The notes: a model not told the origin generated them from the sequence alone. Shown: positions 26,824-36,274, numbered from the stretch's first letter. The stretch is DNA of 64,000 nucleotides from Lachnotalea sp041821265 (GCA_041821265.1 JBGUEQ010000005.1:59402-123401); one strand, 5' to 3'. Made by a program: numbers and translations.

Positions 26824-26923
26824 TTCAAATTAATACCGTCAAATTAATACGCCTCAAATTAATACGCCTCAAATTAATACGCCTCAAATTAATACCTCAA
26901 ATTAATACCTCAAATTAATACCC
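26824..26923. repeat. tandem repeat, seven copies of TCAAATTAATAC plus spacer
   Basis: Seven copies of TCAAATTAATAC are separated by CG, GCC (three times), C (twice) and CC. Spacing is therefore 15 then 13 bases. The array lies ~120 bases upstream of agrD and downstream of a terminator, in the 26635-27046 gap. It could bind a regulator repeatedly or be slipped-strand expansion. The units are too short and too adjacent for a CRISPR array. Confidence 0.8.
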
Positions 26924-27046
26924 AAATAATCCGTCGAGAATAGGAAGTACTTTCTGTTACAGATAATTGCTATTTTATTACTTTTAAATTTAACTGTTTG
27001 TTATTATGGTATATTTTATATATTAAATCTTAGGAGGTATGTTACA

Positions 27047-27208
27047 ATGAATAACAAAGTATTAACTAAAAAAGTATATAAAAATATGCTGTCATTGGTT
27101 GCCAGCATTGCATTAGCGTTAACAACACTAAATGTGAGTACGGCATGTTGGTATATTATGCACCAAGATGAAATTCCAGAAGAAGCAAAAAGATTAAGAA
27201 AATTCTAA
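27047..27208 (+). CDS. agrD: AgrD-type cyclic autoinducer peptide precursor
   Basis: A 53-residue precursor. The N terminus is an amphipathic and hydrophobic leader (KNMLSLVASIALALTTLNV). The signal region is STACWYIM, and the acidic recognition tail DEIPEEAKRLRKF is typical of clostridial AgrD. AgrB would cut after about M38 and close a thiolactone from C34, giving a five-residue ring CWYIM with a short tail. The exact N-terminal trim is not predictable. TAGGAGG lies 9 bases before the ATG. The stop TAA shares its last base with the ATG of agrB (TAATG), so the two are coupled. Confidence 0.9.
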   Translation: MNNKVLTKKVYKNMLSLVASIALALTTLNVSTACWYIMHQDEIPEEAKRLRKF

Positions 27209-27792
27209 TGGGATATGTTGAAAGCCTTACAAAAAAAATGATCGATTATCAAATAATCAAAGAAGCAGATAGAAAAATATATATGTACGGGTTGGAAAAT
27301 GGGATGGCAATATTGGCTAATATGATTACAGCCGTGATTATTGGAATTTTTTCTGGCAAACTGAGTATTATAATAATTTTTTTATTATCATTTATTAGTT
27401 TAAGAATATATGCAGGAGGGTTTCATTTAGAAAATAAATTAACATGCTATTTATTTTCAAATGTTATTTTAATATTACCGTTATACGGAAATAAATTTTA
27501 CTACCAATTTATTACAAGTACGAATAGACTAGCATTGTTTGGATTGGTTGTTTTAATAATTTTATTTTTGAACCCAGTTGAGTGTATAAAGAGGAAGTAT
27601 GACGTAGAAGAAAAAATGTATTTTAGGAAAAGAAGCATTTTTGTACTTTTATTCCAAGTAATTATTTACTTTTTGCTAATTAAATGGAAAAAATCCGATT
27701 ATGCCTTTGCAATATTAGCAAGTTTGTTAATAATTTCGGTTTTACTTTTTTGGGGGAAATTAAACTTGAGAGTAAGGGGGGTGAAAAAATGA
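27208..27792 (+). CDS. agrB: AgrB accessory gene regulator B, autoinducer-processing membrane protease
   Basis: A 194-residue membrane cysteine protease. The catalytic pair is H73 and C80 in RIYAGGFHLENKLTC. About five or six hydrophobic segments follow or surround it, including SIIIIFLLSFISL and LALFGLVVLIILFL. AgrB cuts the C-terminal tail from AgrD and forms the thiolactone ring in the cytoplasmic membrane. Length is normal. Its end overlaps the ATG of a 53-residue precursor-like gene, an uncommon third member in an agr operon. The sensor pair that could read the signal lies 24 kb away (51.1-53.1 kb). Confidence 0.93.
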   Translation: MGYVESLTKKMIDYQIIKEADRKIYMYGLENGMAILANMITAVIIGIFSGKLSIIIIFLLSFISLRIYAGGFHLENKLTCYLFSNVILILPLYGNKFYYQFITSTNRLALFGLVVLIILFLNPVECIKRKYDVEEKMYFRKRSIFVLLFQVIIYFLLIKWKKSDYAFAILASLLIISVLLFWGKLNLRVRGVKK

Positions 27793-27950
27793 AAACAGAA
27801 ATGAAAAAACATCTTAGTATGGACGAACTACTGGAAACAGATTTTGATTGCGAAATTGATGATTTAGACCAAGCAAAAGTTAATCAGAACTGGATTTACC
27901 ATCCAAGTACCAATGTTGCTGTAGCAACTGGTGGAAGTTGGATAGCTTAA
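27789..27950 (+). CDS. putative RiPP precursor peptide coupled to agrB
   Basis: A 53-residue peptide whose ATG overlaps the agrB stop (ATGA). An acidic, helical leader-like part (HLSMDELLETDFDCEIDDLD) precedes a different C-terminal part, VNQNWIYHPSTNVAV then ATGGSWIA, rich in aromatic, small and hydroxyl residues. It contains a single cysteine, in the leader. The plan is that of a RiPP precursor. The closest downstream maturase is a gutted radical SAM gene 260 bases away, so the peptide may be an orphan or may use another enzyme of the island. No known family is recognised. The gap 27951-28213 shows no gene. Confidence 0.6.
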   Translation: MKTEMKKHLSMDELLETDFDCEIDDLDQAKVNQNWIYHPSTNVAVATGGSWIA

Positions 27951-28213
27951 ATAAGTATTAGAAATTTTAATTGCAATTGTCAGATTTTAAAAGTAAAAAT
28001 TTTACATGTATGAGTAAGTGAATAGTAAAATTGTATAAATTTAATAGGTATTAAAATAATATTTGTGGCATTCTCATACTGAGGATGCTGCTATTAACAA
28101 TAGAACGAGTAAAAACATATTTGACCCTAATTGAAAATTATGTATTAACAAATATAAGTACTTTCAAATAAATATTGAAAAGGTTATCTCAGTTACAAAG
28201 GAGGTAGTGAATT

Positions 28214-28881
28214 ATGAAATATAAAGTAAAACCACAGGATTTAGTTTTTGTAACAACATTTAAATGTACTGCTGAATGTGATATATTCATAAAATTGTTA
28301 ATATTGTGAAGGCAGCTAAGAAGTTAAATATAATTATAAACATTGGAAGTATAATAACTAAAAAAGCAAGTGACATTTCTTATTTATATTCCGAATTGCT
28401 TGAATTAATGGAGGGGATTGGGCATATTACTTCAAGATGTTTACCGGCTGGTGCCGCTATAAAAAATATAGATTCATCGGATTTATTCTATGCTGAAGAT
28501 TTGTTGAATTCTGATTTATGTTGTTATAATACGAATACTTTAGCCGTTTTTCCAGATGGTAATGTTTATTCTTGTTGTTCTCAATTAGGACAAAATACAC
28601 AATTATGTCTTGGTAATGTGAATGATTATTCACTAGAAAAGATAAGAAAAAGCTATAATTCAAATATACATATTAGAATACTACATAAATATGGTCTAAA
28701 ATGGTATTTAGATATTGCAAATAAAATTGAATATTCAATGTTTAACAGTGATATTTATACTGGAAAATGCGAATTGTGTCATAAAATATTTTCTGATGAA
28801 GATTTTATGAAAATGGTATCTCTGTATATAGAAGATTATAGACAGTCAATCTATCAGAAATATCTTCAAGCTATTAATTAA
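28214..28881 (+). pseudogene. radical SAM peptide maturase with internal deletion
   Basis: ATG 28214 behind GGAGG starts KPQDLVFVTTFKCTAECD, the opening of a radical SAM maturase whose motif would continue to a third cysteine. The sequence breaks there, changes frame and resumes near 28290 in the C-terminal half (IVKAAKKLNIIIN). This half keeps a SPASM-like region, NSDLCCYNTNTLAVFPDG then NVYSCCSQLG, and an end CELCHKIFSDEDF. The third radical SAM cysteine and the central barrel are gone, so the protein is dead. Its position after the 27789 precursor suggests it once modified that peptide. Confidence 0.7.
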
Positions 28882-29074
28882 TCTAGTTAATGGGGTGAAA
28901 TTTATATAGTTACACATATAAAGGAGACTATCTAACAAAGAAGTAACTGGGATATGTAGCATGCTGTTCGTGATGACAGTGGCTATAGCAATGATAAGAA
29001 ATAAGCAACGAGCATTAGTTAGAGGAGAAAGATAGTATTAATGTAATACTATTAATGATACGGAGGAAAAATAT

Positions 29075-30412
29075 TTGAGAAATAAGATCAGCAAAATTTT
29101 AGGGAATCTACTTATTATGGTTATTGCGATTGTATTAGTAAAGATTAATGTTAATGCTTCTAACAAAGAATCAGAAAGCCAACTGAACTGTAATGTGATA
29201 GTTGGAAGTGAAATACAGGCGGATACTTTAGCAAATCAGATATCAGTGACAATTAATAATGTTGATATCGAAGTATTGCATCAATATGATTCTGGAATGA
29301 CATTGATTAATTTAAAGGGAAAAGGAAATTTAGATAACATTCTTGCAAAGATTGAGAGTGAAAGTGGTGTAGAGTTTGCTCAACCAGATTATAATTTAAG
29401 CTATGATTATAGTACTGACAGCATAGAACCTCAAGATACTTATTTTACCTATCAGTGGGGATTAAATAATGATGGTCAATTAATTGGAGATTATGGTGTC
29501 AAAGGTGTTGACATTAATATATTACCAGCGTGGCAGATTACAGAAGGAAGCTCACAGGTGGTTGTTGGTGTGTTAGATTCAGGAATTGATATTAATCATG
29601 AAGATTTGAAAGATGCTACTTATGTAAATACAGGAGAAGTACCTGATAATGGAATTGATGATGATAATAATGGATACATAGATGATGTAAATGGATGGGA
29701 TTTTTATAATAATGACAATTCGGTTTATGATGATGTATATCTAGATTTTCATGGAACATTTATAGCTGGAATTCTTGCAGCAAGTAAAAATGAAATTGGT
29801 ATTTGCGGTGTGGCTCCAAATGTAAAAATAATGCCTCTCAAATTTATTAGTGGAGATAAAGGTAATACATCCGATGCTATTAGAGCAATAGAATATGCCC
29901 AAAATAAAGGAGTTGAAATTATTAATTGTAGTTGGGGCGGTACTGAATACAACAAGGCACTAAAAAAAGCAATGAAGAAGAGTAAAATTTTATTTGTTTG
30001 TTCTTCCGGAAACAAAGGGTATGATACGAATGTGACCAAGTTTTATCCAACGTGCTTCAATATAAATAATATTATTACAGTAGGTGCTATTAATCATAGG
30101 GGAGAGATGGAATCATTTTCGAACTACGGTGATGATGTGGATGTTGTAGCACCTGGTATGAATGTGGTTGGAACTACGCCAGGAAATGGATATCTATTTG
30201 GATCAGGAACATCATTTGCAGCTCCATATGTTACAGGAATTGCTGCTCTTATTAAAAGCGTAAAACCAGACAGTACATACAAAGACATTAAAAAAGCTAT
30301 TGTTAAGCATGTCGTTGTGGGGGATGAGCTGAATAATAAAGTAAATACATCTGGAAGGGTAGATGCAAATAAAGCTCTAGAATATGTAATACATAAATAT
30401 AATTTGCAGTAA
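29075..30412 (+). CDS. secreted subtilisin-like serine protease (S8), probable leader peptidase of the lanthipeptide unit
   Basis: A 445-residue subtilase. A signal peptide spans residues 1-~30 (NLLIMVIAIVLVKINVNA), and a propeptide reaches about residue 110. The catalytic triad is Asp in VLDSGIDINHEDL (~166), His in DFHGTFIAGI (~226) and Ser in GSGTSFAAPYVTG (~379), with the oxyanion Asn region CSSGNKG. The TTG start at 29075 is supported by GGAGG 8 bases upstream. It lies directly before the LanM gene, where LanP proteases that remove leader peptides are often found. A decayed second copy lies at 35673-36227. Confidence 0.88.
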   Translation: MRNKISKILGNLLIMVIAIVLVKINVNASNKESESQLNCNVIVGSEIQADTLANQISVTINNVDIEVLHQYDSGMTLINLKGKGNLDNILAKIESESGVEFAQPDYNLSYDYSTDSIEPQDTYFTYQWGLNNDGQLIGDYGVKGVDINILPAWQITEGSSQVVVGVLDSGIDINHEDLKDATYVNTGEVPDNGIDDDNNGYIDDVNGWDFYNNDNSVYDDVYLDFHGTFIAGILAASKNEIGICGVAPNVKIMPLKFISGDKGNTSDAIRAIEYAQNKGVEIINCSWGGTEYNKALKKAMKKSKILFVCSSGNKGYDTNVTKFYPTCFNINNIITVGAINHRGEMESFSNYGDDVDVVAPGMNVVGTTPGNGYLFGSGTSFAAPYVTGIAALIKSVKPDSTYKDIKKAIVKHVVVGDELNNKVNTSGRVDANKALEYVIHKYNLQ

Positions 30413-30626
30413 TATAGGATGATAAATATATTTTTTTCTTATTATACGAGCAGTTTTATAGATTTTATTTCCTTAAATAAGTTAATAAGTGTTATATATA
30501 GATTTATAATGATATTCTTACTTTTGATGATTACAGACTTGTCATTAATTATGCAATATATAAAAATGGTATCTGCTTATGCAGTTATATAGTAAATGTA
30601 TATCAAAAATGAGAGGTGTGAGCATA

Positions 30627-33600
30627 ATGAATAACGTAAAGCAATTAAACATAAGTATGAAAAGTTTTATATACACACTAACTATCAAAGAAAGATTATG
30701 TGCATTTAATGATAAGCATTTTATACCGATTGAAGATACTACAATATTAGATGATAATTGGCTTAATACTAAAAGTCTTGTATCTCCTAAAGTGTTCATA
30801 GAAGAGCTAGAACATATAGAGGTTAAAAAGGAGGAGTTAGCATATGCGCTAAAAACCTTTACAGATGATGAAGAAAATATTCTTATAGAATATTTAGATA
30901 AGCAAGATTGGTTTACAGTGTATAAAAACTTGATGTTAGAATTTGAAGAGTTTTATGCAGATGAAACTGTAATTTGTGAACAATTAGTATTACCTTTTAA
31001 ATTATTTGTAAAAAAAGAAATATATAATATGGAGATGAATCTTGAGAATATTAAAATTGGAGTTGATTTGATTGAAAAATTATGCGAATCTATTGTTCAT
31101 CAATTAAGTAAGTTAACTTGGAAATGTCTTATAGTAGAAATAAGTGATTACAAAAAACAAAACATTTTAAAAGGAATAGATGGAGAAGAAAAATATTTAA
31201 GTTTTTTAGATATTTGCTATAAGTCGCCGTTACAAATACAATCATTTTACAATAAATATCCAGTTTTAAATCGTTTAATTACACAAAAAATGTTGGATTT
31301 ATTAACATCATTAAATGATATGCTTACAAATATAGATATAGATTTTATAGAAATTGATAATTTGTTTAAAATAGGTACAAATATAATTAAAGACATCAAG
31401 ATGTCGCTAGGAGATACACATCAGCATGGAAAATCAGTATCAGAAATTGTATTTAATAATAATAAAAATTATATGTATAAACCAAGAAACTCTTATATCG
31501 GGCAAGCATTTGATAAAATGATAGAATTTATAAATAGAAATAGTGATCTTAAGGATTTATTTATTAACACAGTTTACTATACAAAAACGTTTACTATTGA
31601 ACAATTTATTGAGGCACAATCTTGCAAAACGATAGAAGAAGTAAAAGATTACTATTATCGATTTGGTATGATAACATTGTTGGTTAGCTTATTAAATGGA
31701 TCAGATATGCATTTTGAAAATATTATCGCGCATAATCATTATCCATGTATAATTGATTTTGAAACACTTTTTACACAATTTTATTTTTTACATAATGAGT
31801 CTGATGCAAATATTAAAGTATTGGACAACCAAGTTTTTAATTTAAATGAAACTGGTTTGCTCCCAAGGAGTTTTCGTCTTGATAATAAGAGTGATGAGAT
31901 TGACGTTAGTGCTTTAGCAGGTGGAATATCGCAATCTATATCAAAAAAAGTATTGGTTGCTAAAAATGTATATACCGATAATATGTGTTTTGAATATGAG
32001 AATAGTTATATTTTAAAGCAAAATAAAAACAGACCAACTTTAAATGGAAAATTTGAGGAATTCAAAAATTATAAACAGGATATTTATGATGGCTTTAATG
32101 CTACTCTTGAATGGGTATTCAAGAATGTTAGCGAAGTTAAATATTTTATAAAAGAAACATTTAATAATTTACTTGTACGGCAAGTAATGAAAGATACAGC
32201 TCTATATAGTAATTTAATAACGTATATGGATCATCCACATTATTTGAAAGATATGGTAAAAATTGAAAAATTATTAGAAAATAATTGGGCTTATTCATAT
32301 AATGATAAGCGCCTAGTTAAATATGAAATTATGGATATGATACATTTAGAAATACCTATATTCTATACAAATACTTCACAAACATATTTAAAAACTAGTA
32401 ACGGAAATTATATCAATAATTATTTTAAGAAAGATGTCTTATCGAAAACAATAAGTACAATATCTAGTTTAACAAGGGAAATGATTCAAAAAGAAAAAAC
32501 AAAATTATGTTTGCTATTAGGTGATTACAAAGTTTTAGCAAATGATAATAAAAAGAATCTTATTAAAGAAAAAATAAAAAGTAATCTAAGAATATATCAA
32601 AATGAAGAAGTGCTACAGACATGTAATGATATAGCAGAAAATATGATGAAAGCAGCTATAACAGATAAAAAAAGTATATCATGGGAACATGTTGATAACA
32701 GCATGGAGTTGTCAAAGTTTACATATTTAAATAATGGATTATATTCGGGTAGATCAGGCATTCTTTTATATATTTTTTACTTGAATAATAAACAAAAAAA
32801 TGAATCCATGTCAACTTTTACAAATAATTTAATGCAAGCTACTAAATTTTATAAAGAGCCTATTGAAACAACAGTGTTTAAAGGAGCAGCGGGTAGCCTG
32901 TATTCCTTATTAAAATGTGATACAAGCTATAGTAATTTAAAAATAGTACAAGATACTATTATTACTATCAGCAATAATAGTATTGAAATGAAAAAAATTG
33001 ATTGGCTAGATGGAGGTGCCAGTTTAATAAAATTAATATATAATATCAATCAAACAAAGTATAAAAGTAATTTATCTTTAGAAGTTACGAATAAAATAAT
33101 GGAATCGATTTGCAATAGTTTGAAAAACCAAAGTTTTGAAACATATAAGCTCGGATTTGGACATGGTGCAATGGGATTACTATATGCATTATTAGTGGGA
33201 CAGTCATTGTTGAAAAAGAATTATAATGCTGAAATAGAAAAAATTTTAGATTTATTTGAAGACAAATTAAAGTATCTAAACATTAAAAGAATCACAGAAG
33301 TATCAAAGAATCCTTTATCATGGGGGGATGGAATTGTAGGCTTGGGTATAGGAGCACTTGCGTGCAAGAAATATATGGAAGATTACAGATTAGATAATTA
33401 TATTAATTTAACCTTTGAGGTAATAAAGAACTATAGCTTTGATGATATGAGTCTGTGTAATGGATTAGCGGGTGAATTAGATTTTTTAGCATCATTATTA
33501 TTAAGTAAAGATGACCCGTTGATATATCAACTGATAGTAAAAAAAAGAAATCAAATTATTGATTTTTATAAAATTAATGGTACTGCTTTAATTGATGAAT

Positions 33601-33710
33601 TACCCCAATTCAGAAATTACGGATTGTTTGGAGGTTTGTCTGGAGTTGGATATTCCATGTTAAGATCACTTTATCCAGCCGAAATACCAAGTGTTTTAGT
33701 ACTTGATTAA
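30627..33710 (+). CDS. lanM: class II lanthipeptide synthetase LanM with degenerate cyclase zinc site
   Basis: A 1027-residue bifunctional enzyme. The N-terminal dehydratase has GDTHQHGKSVSEI near 261 followed by YMYKPRNS, and SDMHFENIIAHNHYPCIIDF near 359. These are the ATP-dependent Ser/Thr phosphorylation and elimination motifs. The LanC-like part starts near 700 (GLYSGRSGILLYI) and has GFGHGAMGLLYALL near 844. The two segments that should carry zinc ligands read WGDG near 898 (normally WCxG) and LCNG near 943 (normally CHG). One Cys and one His ligand are therefore replaced. Dehydration should work, while zinc-dependent thioether closure is doubtful. ATG 30627 follows GAGAGGTG. The likely substrate is encoded at 34542. 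Confidence 0.9.
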   Translation: MNNVKQLNISMKSFIYTLTIKERLCAFNDKHFIPIEDTTILDDNWLNTKSLVSPKVFIEELEHIEVKKEELAYALKTFTDDEENILIEYLDKQDWFTVYKNLMLEFEEFYADETVICEQLVLPFKLFVKKEIYNMEMNLENIKIGVDLIEKLCESIVHQLSKLTWKCLIVEISDYKKQNILKGIDGEEKYLSFLDICYKSPLQIQSFYNKYPVLNRLITQKMLDLLTSLNDMLTNIDIDFIEIDNLFKIGTNIIKDIKMSLGDTHQHGKSVSEIVFNNNKNYMYKPRNSYIGQAFDKMIEFINRNSDLKDLFINTVYYTKTFTIEQFIEAQSCKTIEEVKDYYYRFGMITLLVSLLNGSDMHFENIIAHNHYPCIIDFETLFTQFYFLHNESDANIKVLDNQVFNLNETGLLPRSFRLDNKSDEIDVSALAGGISQSISKKVLVAKNVYTDNMCFEYENSYILKQNKNRPTLNGKFEEFKNYKQDIYDGFNATLEWVFKNVSEVKYFIKETFNNLLVRQVMKDTALYSNLITYMDHPHYLKDMVKIEKLLENNWAYSYNDKRLVKYEIMDMIHLEIPIFYTNTSQTYLKTSNGNYINNYFKKDVLSKTISTISSLTREMIQKEKTKLCLLLGDYKVLANDNKKNLIKEKIKSNLRIYQNEEVLQTCNDIAENMMKAAITDKKSISWEHVDNSMELSKFTYLNNGLYSGRSGILLYIFYLNNKQKNESMSTFTNNLMQATKFYKEPIETTVFKGAAGSLYSLLKCDTSYSNLKIVQDTIITISNNSIEMKKIDWLDGGASLIKLIYNINQTKYKSNLSLEVTNKIMESICNSLKNQSFETYKLGFGHGAMGLLYALLVGQSLLKKNYNAEIEKILDLFEDKLKYLNIKRITEVSKNPLSWGDGIVGLGIGALACKKYMEDYRLDNYINLTFEVIKNYSFDDMSLCNGLAGELDFLASLLLSKDDPLIYQLIVKKRNQIIDFYKINGTALIDELPQFRNYGLFGGLSGVGYSMLRSLYPAEIPSVLVLD

Positions 33711-33754
33711 GTAATATTTGATTGCATAATGAGTCTATATTATAGGGAGGGAAC

Positions 33755-34456
33755 ATGAAAATATTTGGAATTATTGGAAGTATGAATGGTGAGCATTCAA
33801 GAGAATATAAAATTATTAAAAAACTTATTGATTCCGAACAATATAAAAATGCGGATATAAAAATAATCACAGCAGATTTACAAAATGTTAAATACTGCCG
33901 AGGATGCTGTTCATGTTTTAAAACTGGTACATGTCCATTAGACTCAATAGATGATATGAAGAGCATAAAAGAGAATTTATTAGAAGCAGATTTAATTATA
34001 GTATCATCTCCTGTGTATATACATCACATATCAGGGTTTATGAAAAATTTGTTAGATAGAATATCCTATTGGACACATACATTTCATTTAATAGGAAAAC
34101 GCATTGTAGTATGCACATCTACAAGTAATTCTGGTAGCGAATATGTAATTAGTTATTTAAAAAAAATCATGTCTGCTTTAGGTGGAATAACGCTGGGTGA
34201 AATAATTGTAGATGATATGACAGCAAGTGAAGAAATAGAGGAAAAATGCAATAGTATTAATAATATTATACTGGAATCTTTTGATGATTTTAGTTATCTT
34301 AATACAAGTGCTTTCCAACACACCTCATATAAAAGCTTAAGGATGAATTTGATAGAAGAAGCGGGTTATGAACATGATTATTGGATGGATAATAATATGT
34401 TCGACTTTTTCACCTTTAATGAATACTTATTATATAAATTGAAGTTAGAAAAGTAG
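33755..34456 (+). CDS. flavodoxin-like NAD(P)H-dependent FMN reductase
   Basis: A 233-residue flavoprotein. The N-terminal phosphate loop is GSMNGEHSRE (residues 8-17). CRGCCSCFKTGTCP, near 49, is the cysteine-rich segment common in iron-sulfur flavoprotein-like reductases. SSPVYIHHISGFMKNLLDR is the typical flavin-binding loop. It lies between lanM and the LanA precursor, so it probably acts on the peptide. Known lanthipeptide reductases include flavin-dependent types that turn dehydro residues into D-amino acids. This protein could do the same, but that is inference from position. GGGAGG precedes the ATG. Confidence 0.78.
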   Translation: MKIFGIIGSMNGEHSREYKIIKKLIDSEQYKNADIKIITADLQNVKYCRGCCSCFKTGTCPLDSIDDMKSIKENLLEADLIIVSSPVYIHHISGFMKNLLDRISYWTHTFHLIGKRIVVCTSTSNSGSEYVISYLKKIMSALGGITLGEIIVDDMTASEEIEEKCNSINNIILESFDDFSYLNTSAFQHTSYKSLRMNLIEEAGYEHDYWMDNNMFDFFTFNEYLLYKLKLEK

Positions 34457-34541
34457 TAGAAAGGTTTGTAAAAAATACTTATTTGTTACTTATTAATAAT
34501 ATTTAACAGAGCAAATAATTAATAAGAAGGAAGTGGTTAAT

Positions 34542-34688
34542 ATGACAGAATATAAAATAGGAGAAACATTTGAAGAAATGGAATATGAAGAAATGGCGTC
34601 TTCCCAAGCTGGTGTTGATTCAATTACATTTTTAACAATAACAGTAACTTGGTGTCCTTTGCCAATTACAATTACTACAATTTTATAA
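34542..34688 (+). CDS. class II lanthipeptide precursor (LanA-like)
   Basis: A 48-residue peptide with GAAGGAAG upstream. The acidic leader MTEYKIGETFEEMEYEEMAS ends in SSQAGVD. The core is very rich in threonine alternating with branched residues: TFLTITVTW (residues 29-37), then C38 and PLPITITTIL. There are eight Thr, one Ser and only one Cys after residue 26. At most one thioether ring could form, and most dehydrated Thr would stay as dehydrobutyrine or be reduced. This agrees with the damaged cyclase zinc site of the neighbouring LanM and with the reductase gene just upstream. It is too short for ordinary gene calls. Confidence 0.8.
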   Translation: MTEYKIGETFEEMEYEEMASSQAGVDSITFLTITVTWCPLPITITTIL

Positions 34689-35510
34689 CATATTTAATTT
34701 ATTACTAGAAAGATACTTATAATAAGATGTAACAAATAGGAAAAATGCTCTGTTAAATATTATATACTTTACTAAGTAATTAAAACAACAAATGCCAGAG
34801 TGTCAATTATTTTGTGCATCCCAGCAGTTGTTATAGACAATGAAATTGATTATCGCTGTAACTCATAAAAATTTAATTTTAATGTAACCACTAAATAGGT
34901 TATTACCTCAGTCAGTTGATATTCATTTAATAGAATCTTTGCCTTAGTAGTTGAAAATGCTGAGGTTATCAACTGCTGGATAGCTGTAATTATTGGATTT
35001 GCTATATATAAGATTAAGTAGCAAAGAAAGTTAAATTGGCTTGAAAAGTAAATACTTCTATAAACATCAGGATAATTCACCAGTCATAAGTATAATAGAA
35101 TCTGAAATTAGCACAAAAGATTAGGTAGTGATTTGCAAGGTTCTGTAATTAATATTGTATTTGATAATAAGTGGGTCTTTCTTGGCAAGAATTAGATATG
35201 AATAATTCTTATCAAGGGGGGGCCTTCTTTTATGGCTATTGTAAAGGAACAAATACAACAGATAATTGCAGATATGACATTTACTGTGTTGGAGACATTT
35301 AATTATTAATGATTGAACTATATCCATATTAGATTTGATACCGAATATCTAAATGTCTCTCAAATTTTAATCGTCGAATCCTCGAATAATATATCGGACA
35401 ATGACATCCTATGACATATAAGTACCATTTTGTAACAGAATATCAAAAATGTATAATATAGATAGTATAATATGGAAAGACTTGATAAAGGAGGCTAGAG
35501 GAGATTATCT
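34689..35510. other. gap with decayed sequence and very short peptide-like frames
   Basis: No complete gene is visible. A frame without start codon ends at ~35020 with VVENAEVINCWIAVIIGFA, which has a bacteriocin-like hydrophobic tail. A 25-codon frame at 35232-35309 begins MAIVKEQIQQIIAD behind a G-rich site and might be the start of a lost transposase. Both are weak. The stretch is best read as debris between the lanthipeptide unit and the next remains. Confidence 0.4.
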
Positions 35511-35672
35511 ATGTTTAAGATGATTATATATTATATAAAAACAAAAATAAAGATATTAATTTTTTTCGCTATTATATCATTTGTTACAACTATTTTTTCC
35601 ATAATAATGCCATATTATAATGGTTTATTCATAGATGTTATCTCAATTCATCCGAATAAAAATACAATATAG
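35511..35672 (+). pseudogene. 5' fragment of an ABC exporter gene
   Basis: ATG 35511 with GAGGAGA upstream opens a 53-codon frame, MFKMIIYYIK to MPYYNGLFIDVI. It matches the first membrane helix of the exporter at 49072 (FSPYFNGIYIDFLIG). The frame stops where it is joined to subtilase sequence. The rest of the transporter is absent. Confidence 0.7.
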
Positions 35673-36227
35673 GTCAAATAATCGGACAAGCAGGGGTTGA
35701 AGGTATAGACATAAATATATTACCAGCGTGAAATATAACTAAAGGAAGTAATGCCGTTATAGTAGAAGTACTTGATACTGGAATAGATATTTCACACCCG
35801 GATTTTGAAAATAATATTTATGTAAATCATAAAGAGATATCAAATAATAATATTGATGATATAAAAAAGATACATAGACGATGTGAACGGATGGGATTTT
35901 CTGGACGATGATAATACAATCTATGATTCGTTCGCAGATGATATACACGGGTACGCATGTTGCAGGAATTATAGCAGCAATAGTGGTATTTTATTTGTAT
36001 GTGCTGCTGGGAACCAAGGAACAGATACAAAAGTTAGCCCATTTTATCCGGCGTGTTATAACTTGAAAAATGTAATTTCTGTAGGAGCAATTGATAACCA
36101 AGGAAATATAGCAGAATTCTCGAATTATGGAAACGGCGTAGATGCATTGGCTCCAGGTTTTAATATTATAAGAACAATACCAAGTACAAACAGAGCCAGC
36201 AGGTTAACAGAAAATGCTAATCAATAA
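35673..36227 (+). pseudogene. decayed second copy of the S8 subtilase
   Basis: The sequence begins with GQIIGQAGVEGIDINILPA, matching the mature N terminus of the protease at 29075. The following Trp codon is now TGA. VEVLDTGIDISHPDFENN retains the Asp motif. A frameshift near 35870 and a deletion after GTHVAGIIAA remove about 60 residues. The frame then resumes with FVCAAGNQGTDTKVSPFYPA and ends before the catalytic Ser motif. It is fused to an ABC exporter fragment and cannot encode an active enzyme. Confidence 0.85.
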
Positions 36228-36274
36228 AATATAATACACACATAAGTTAATTATCACATGAGGAGAAAAGGCAT

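Noticed and set aside
26824..26923. Possible CRISPR array upstream of agrD
   Set aside because: Units of 12 bases with 1-3 base gaps leave no room for spacers.
34940..35021. Bacteriocin-like tail VVENAEVINCW as a gene
   Set aside because: There is no start codon or ribosome-binding site, and stops lie close upstream.
35232..35309. 25-codon frame MAIVKEQIQQ as a real gene
   Set aside because: It is too short and ends at once. At best it is a transposase start fragment, and I could not assign it to a family.
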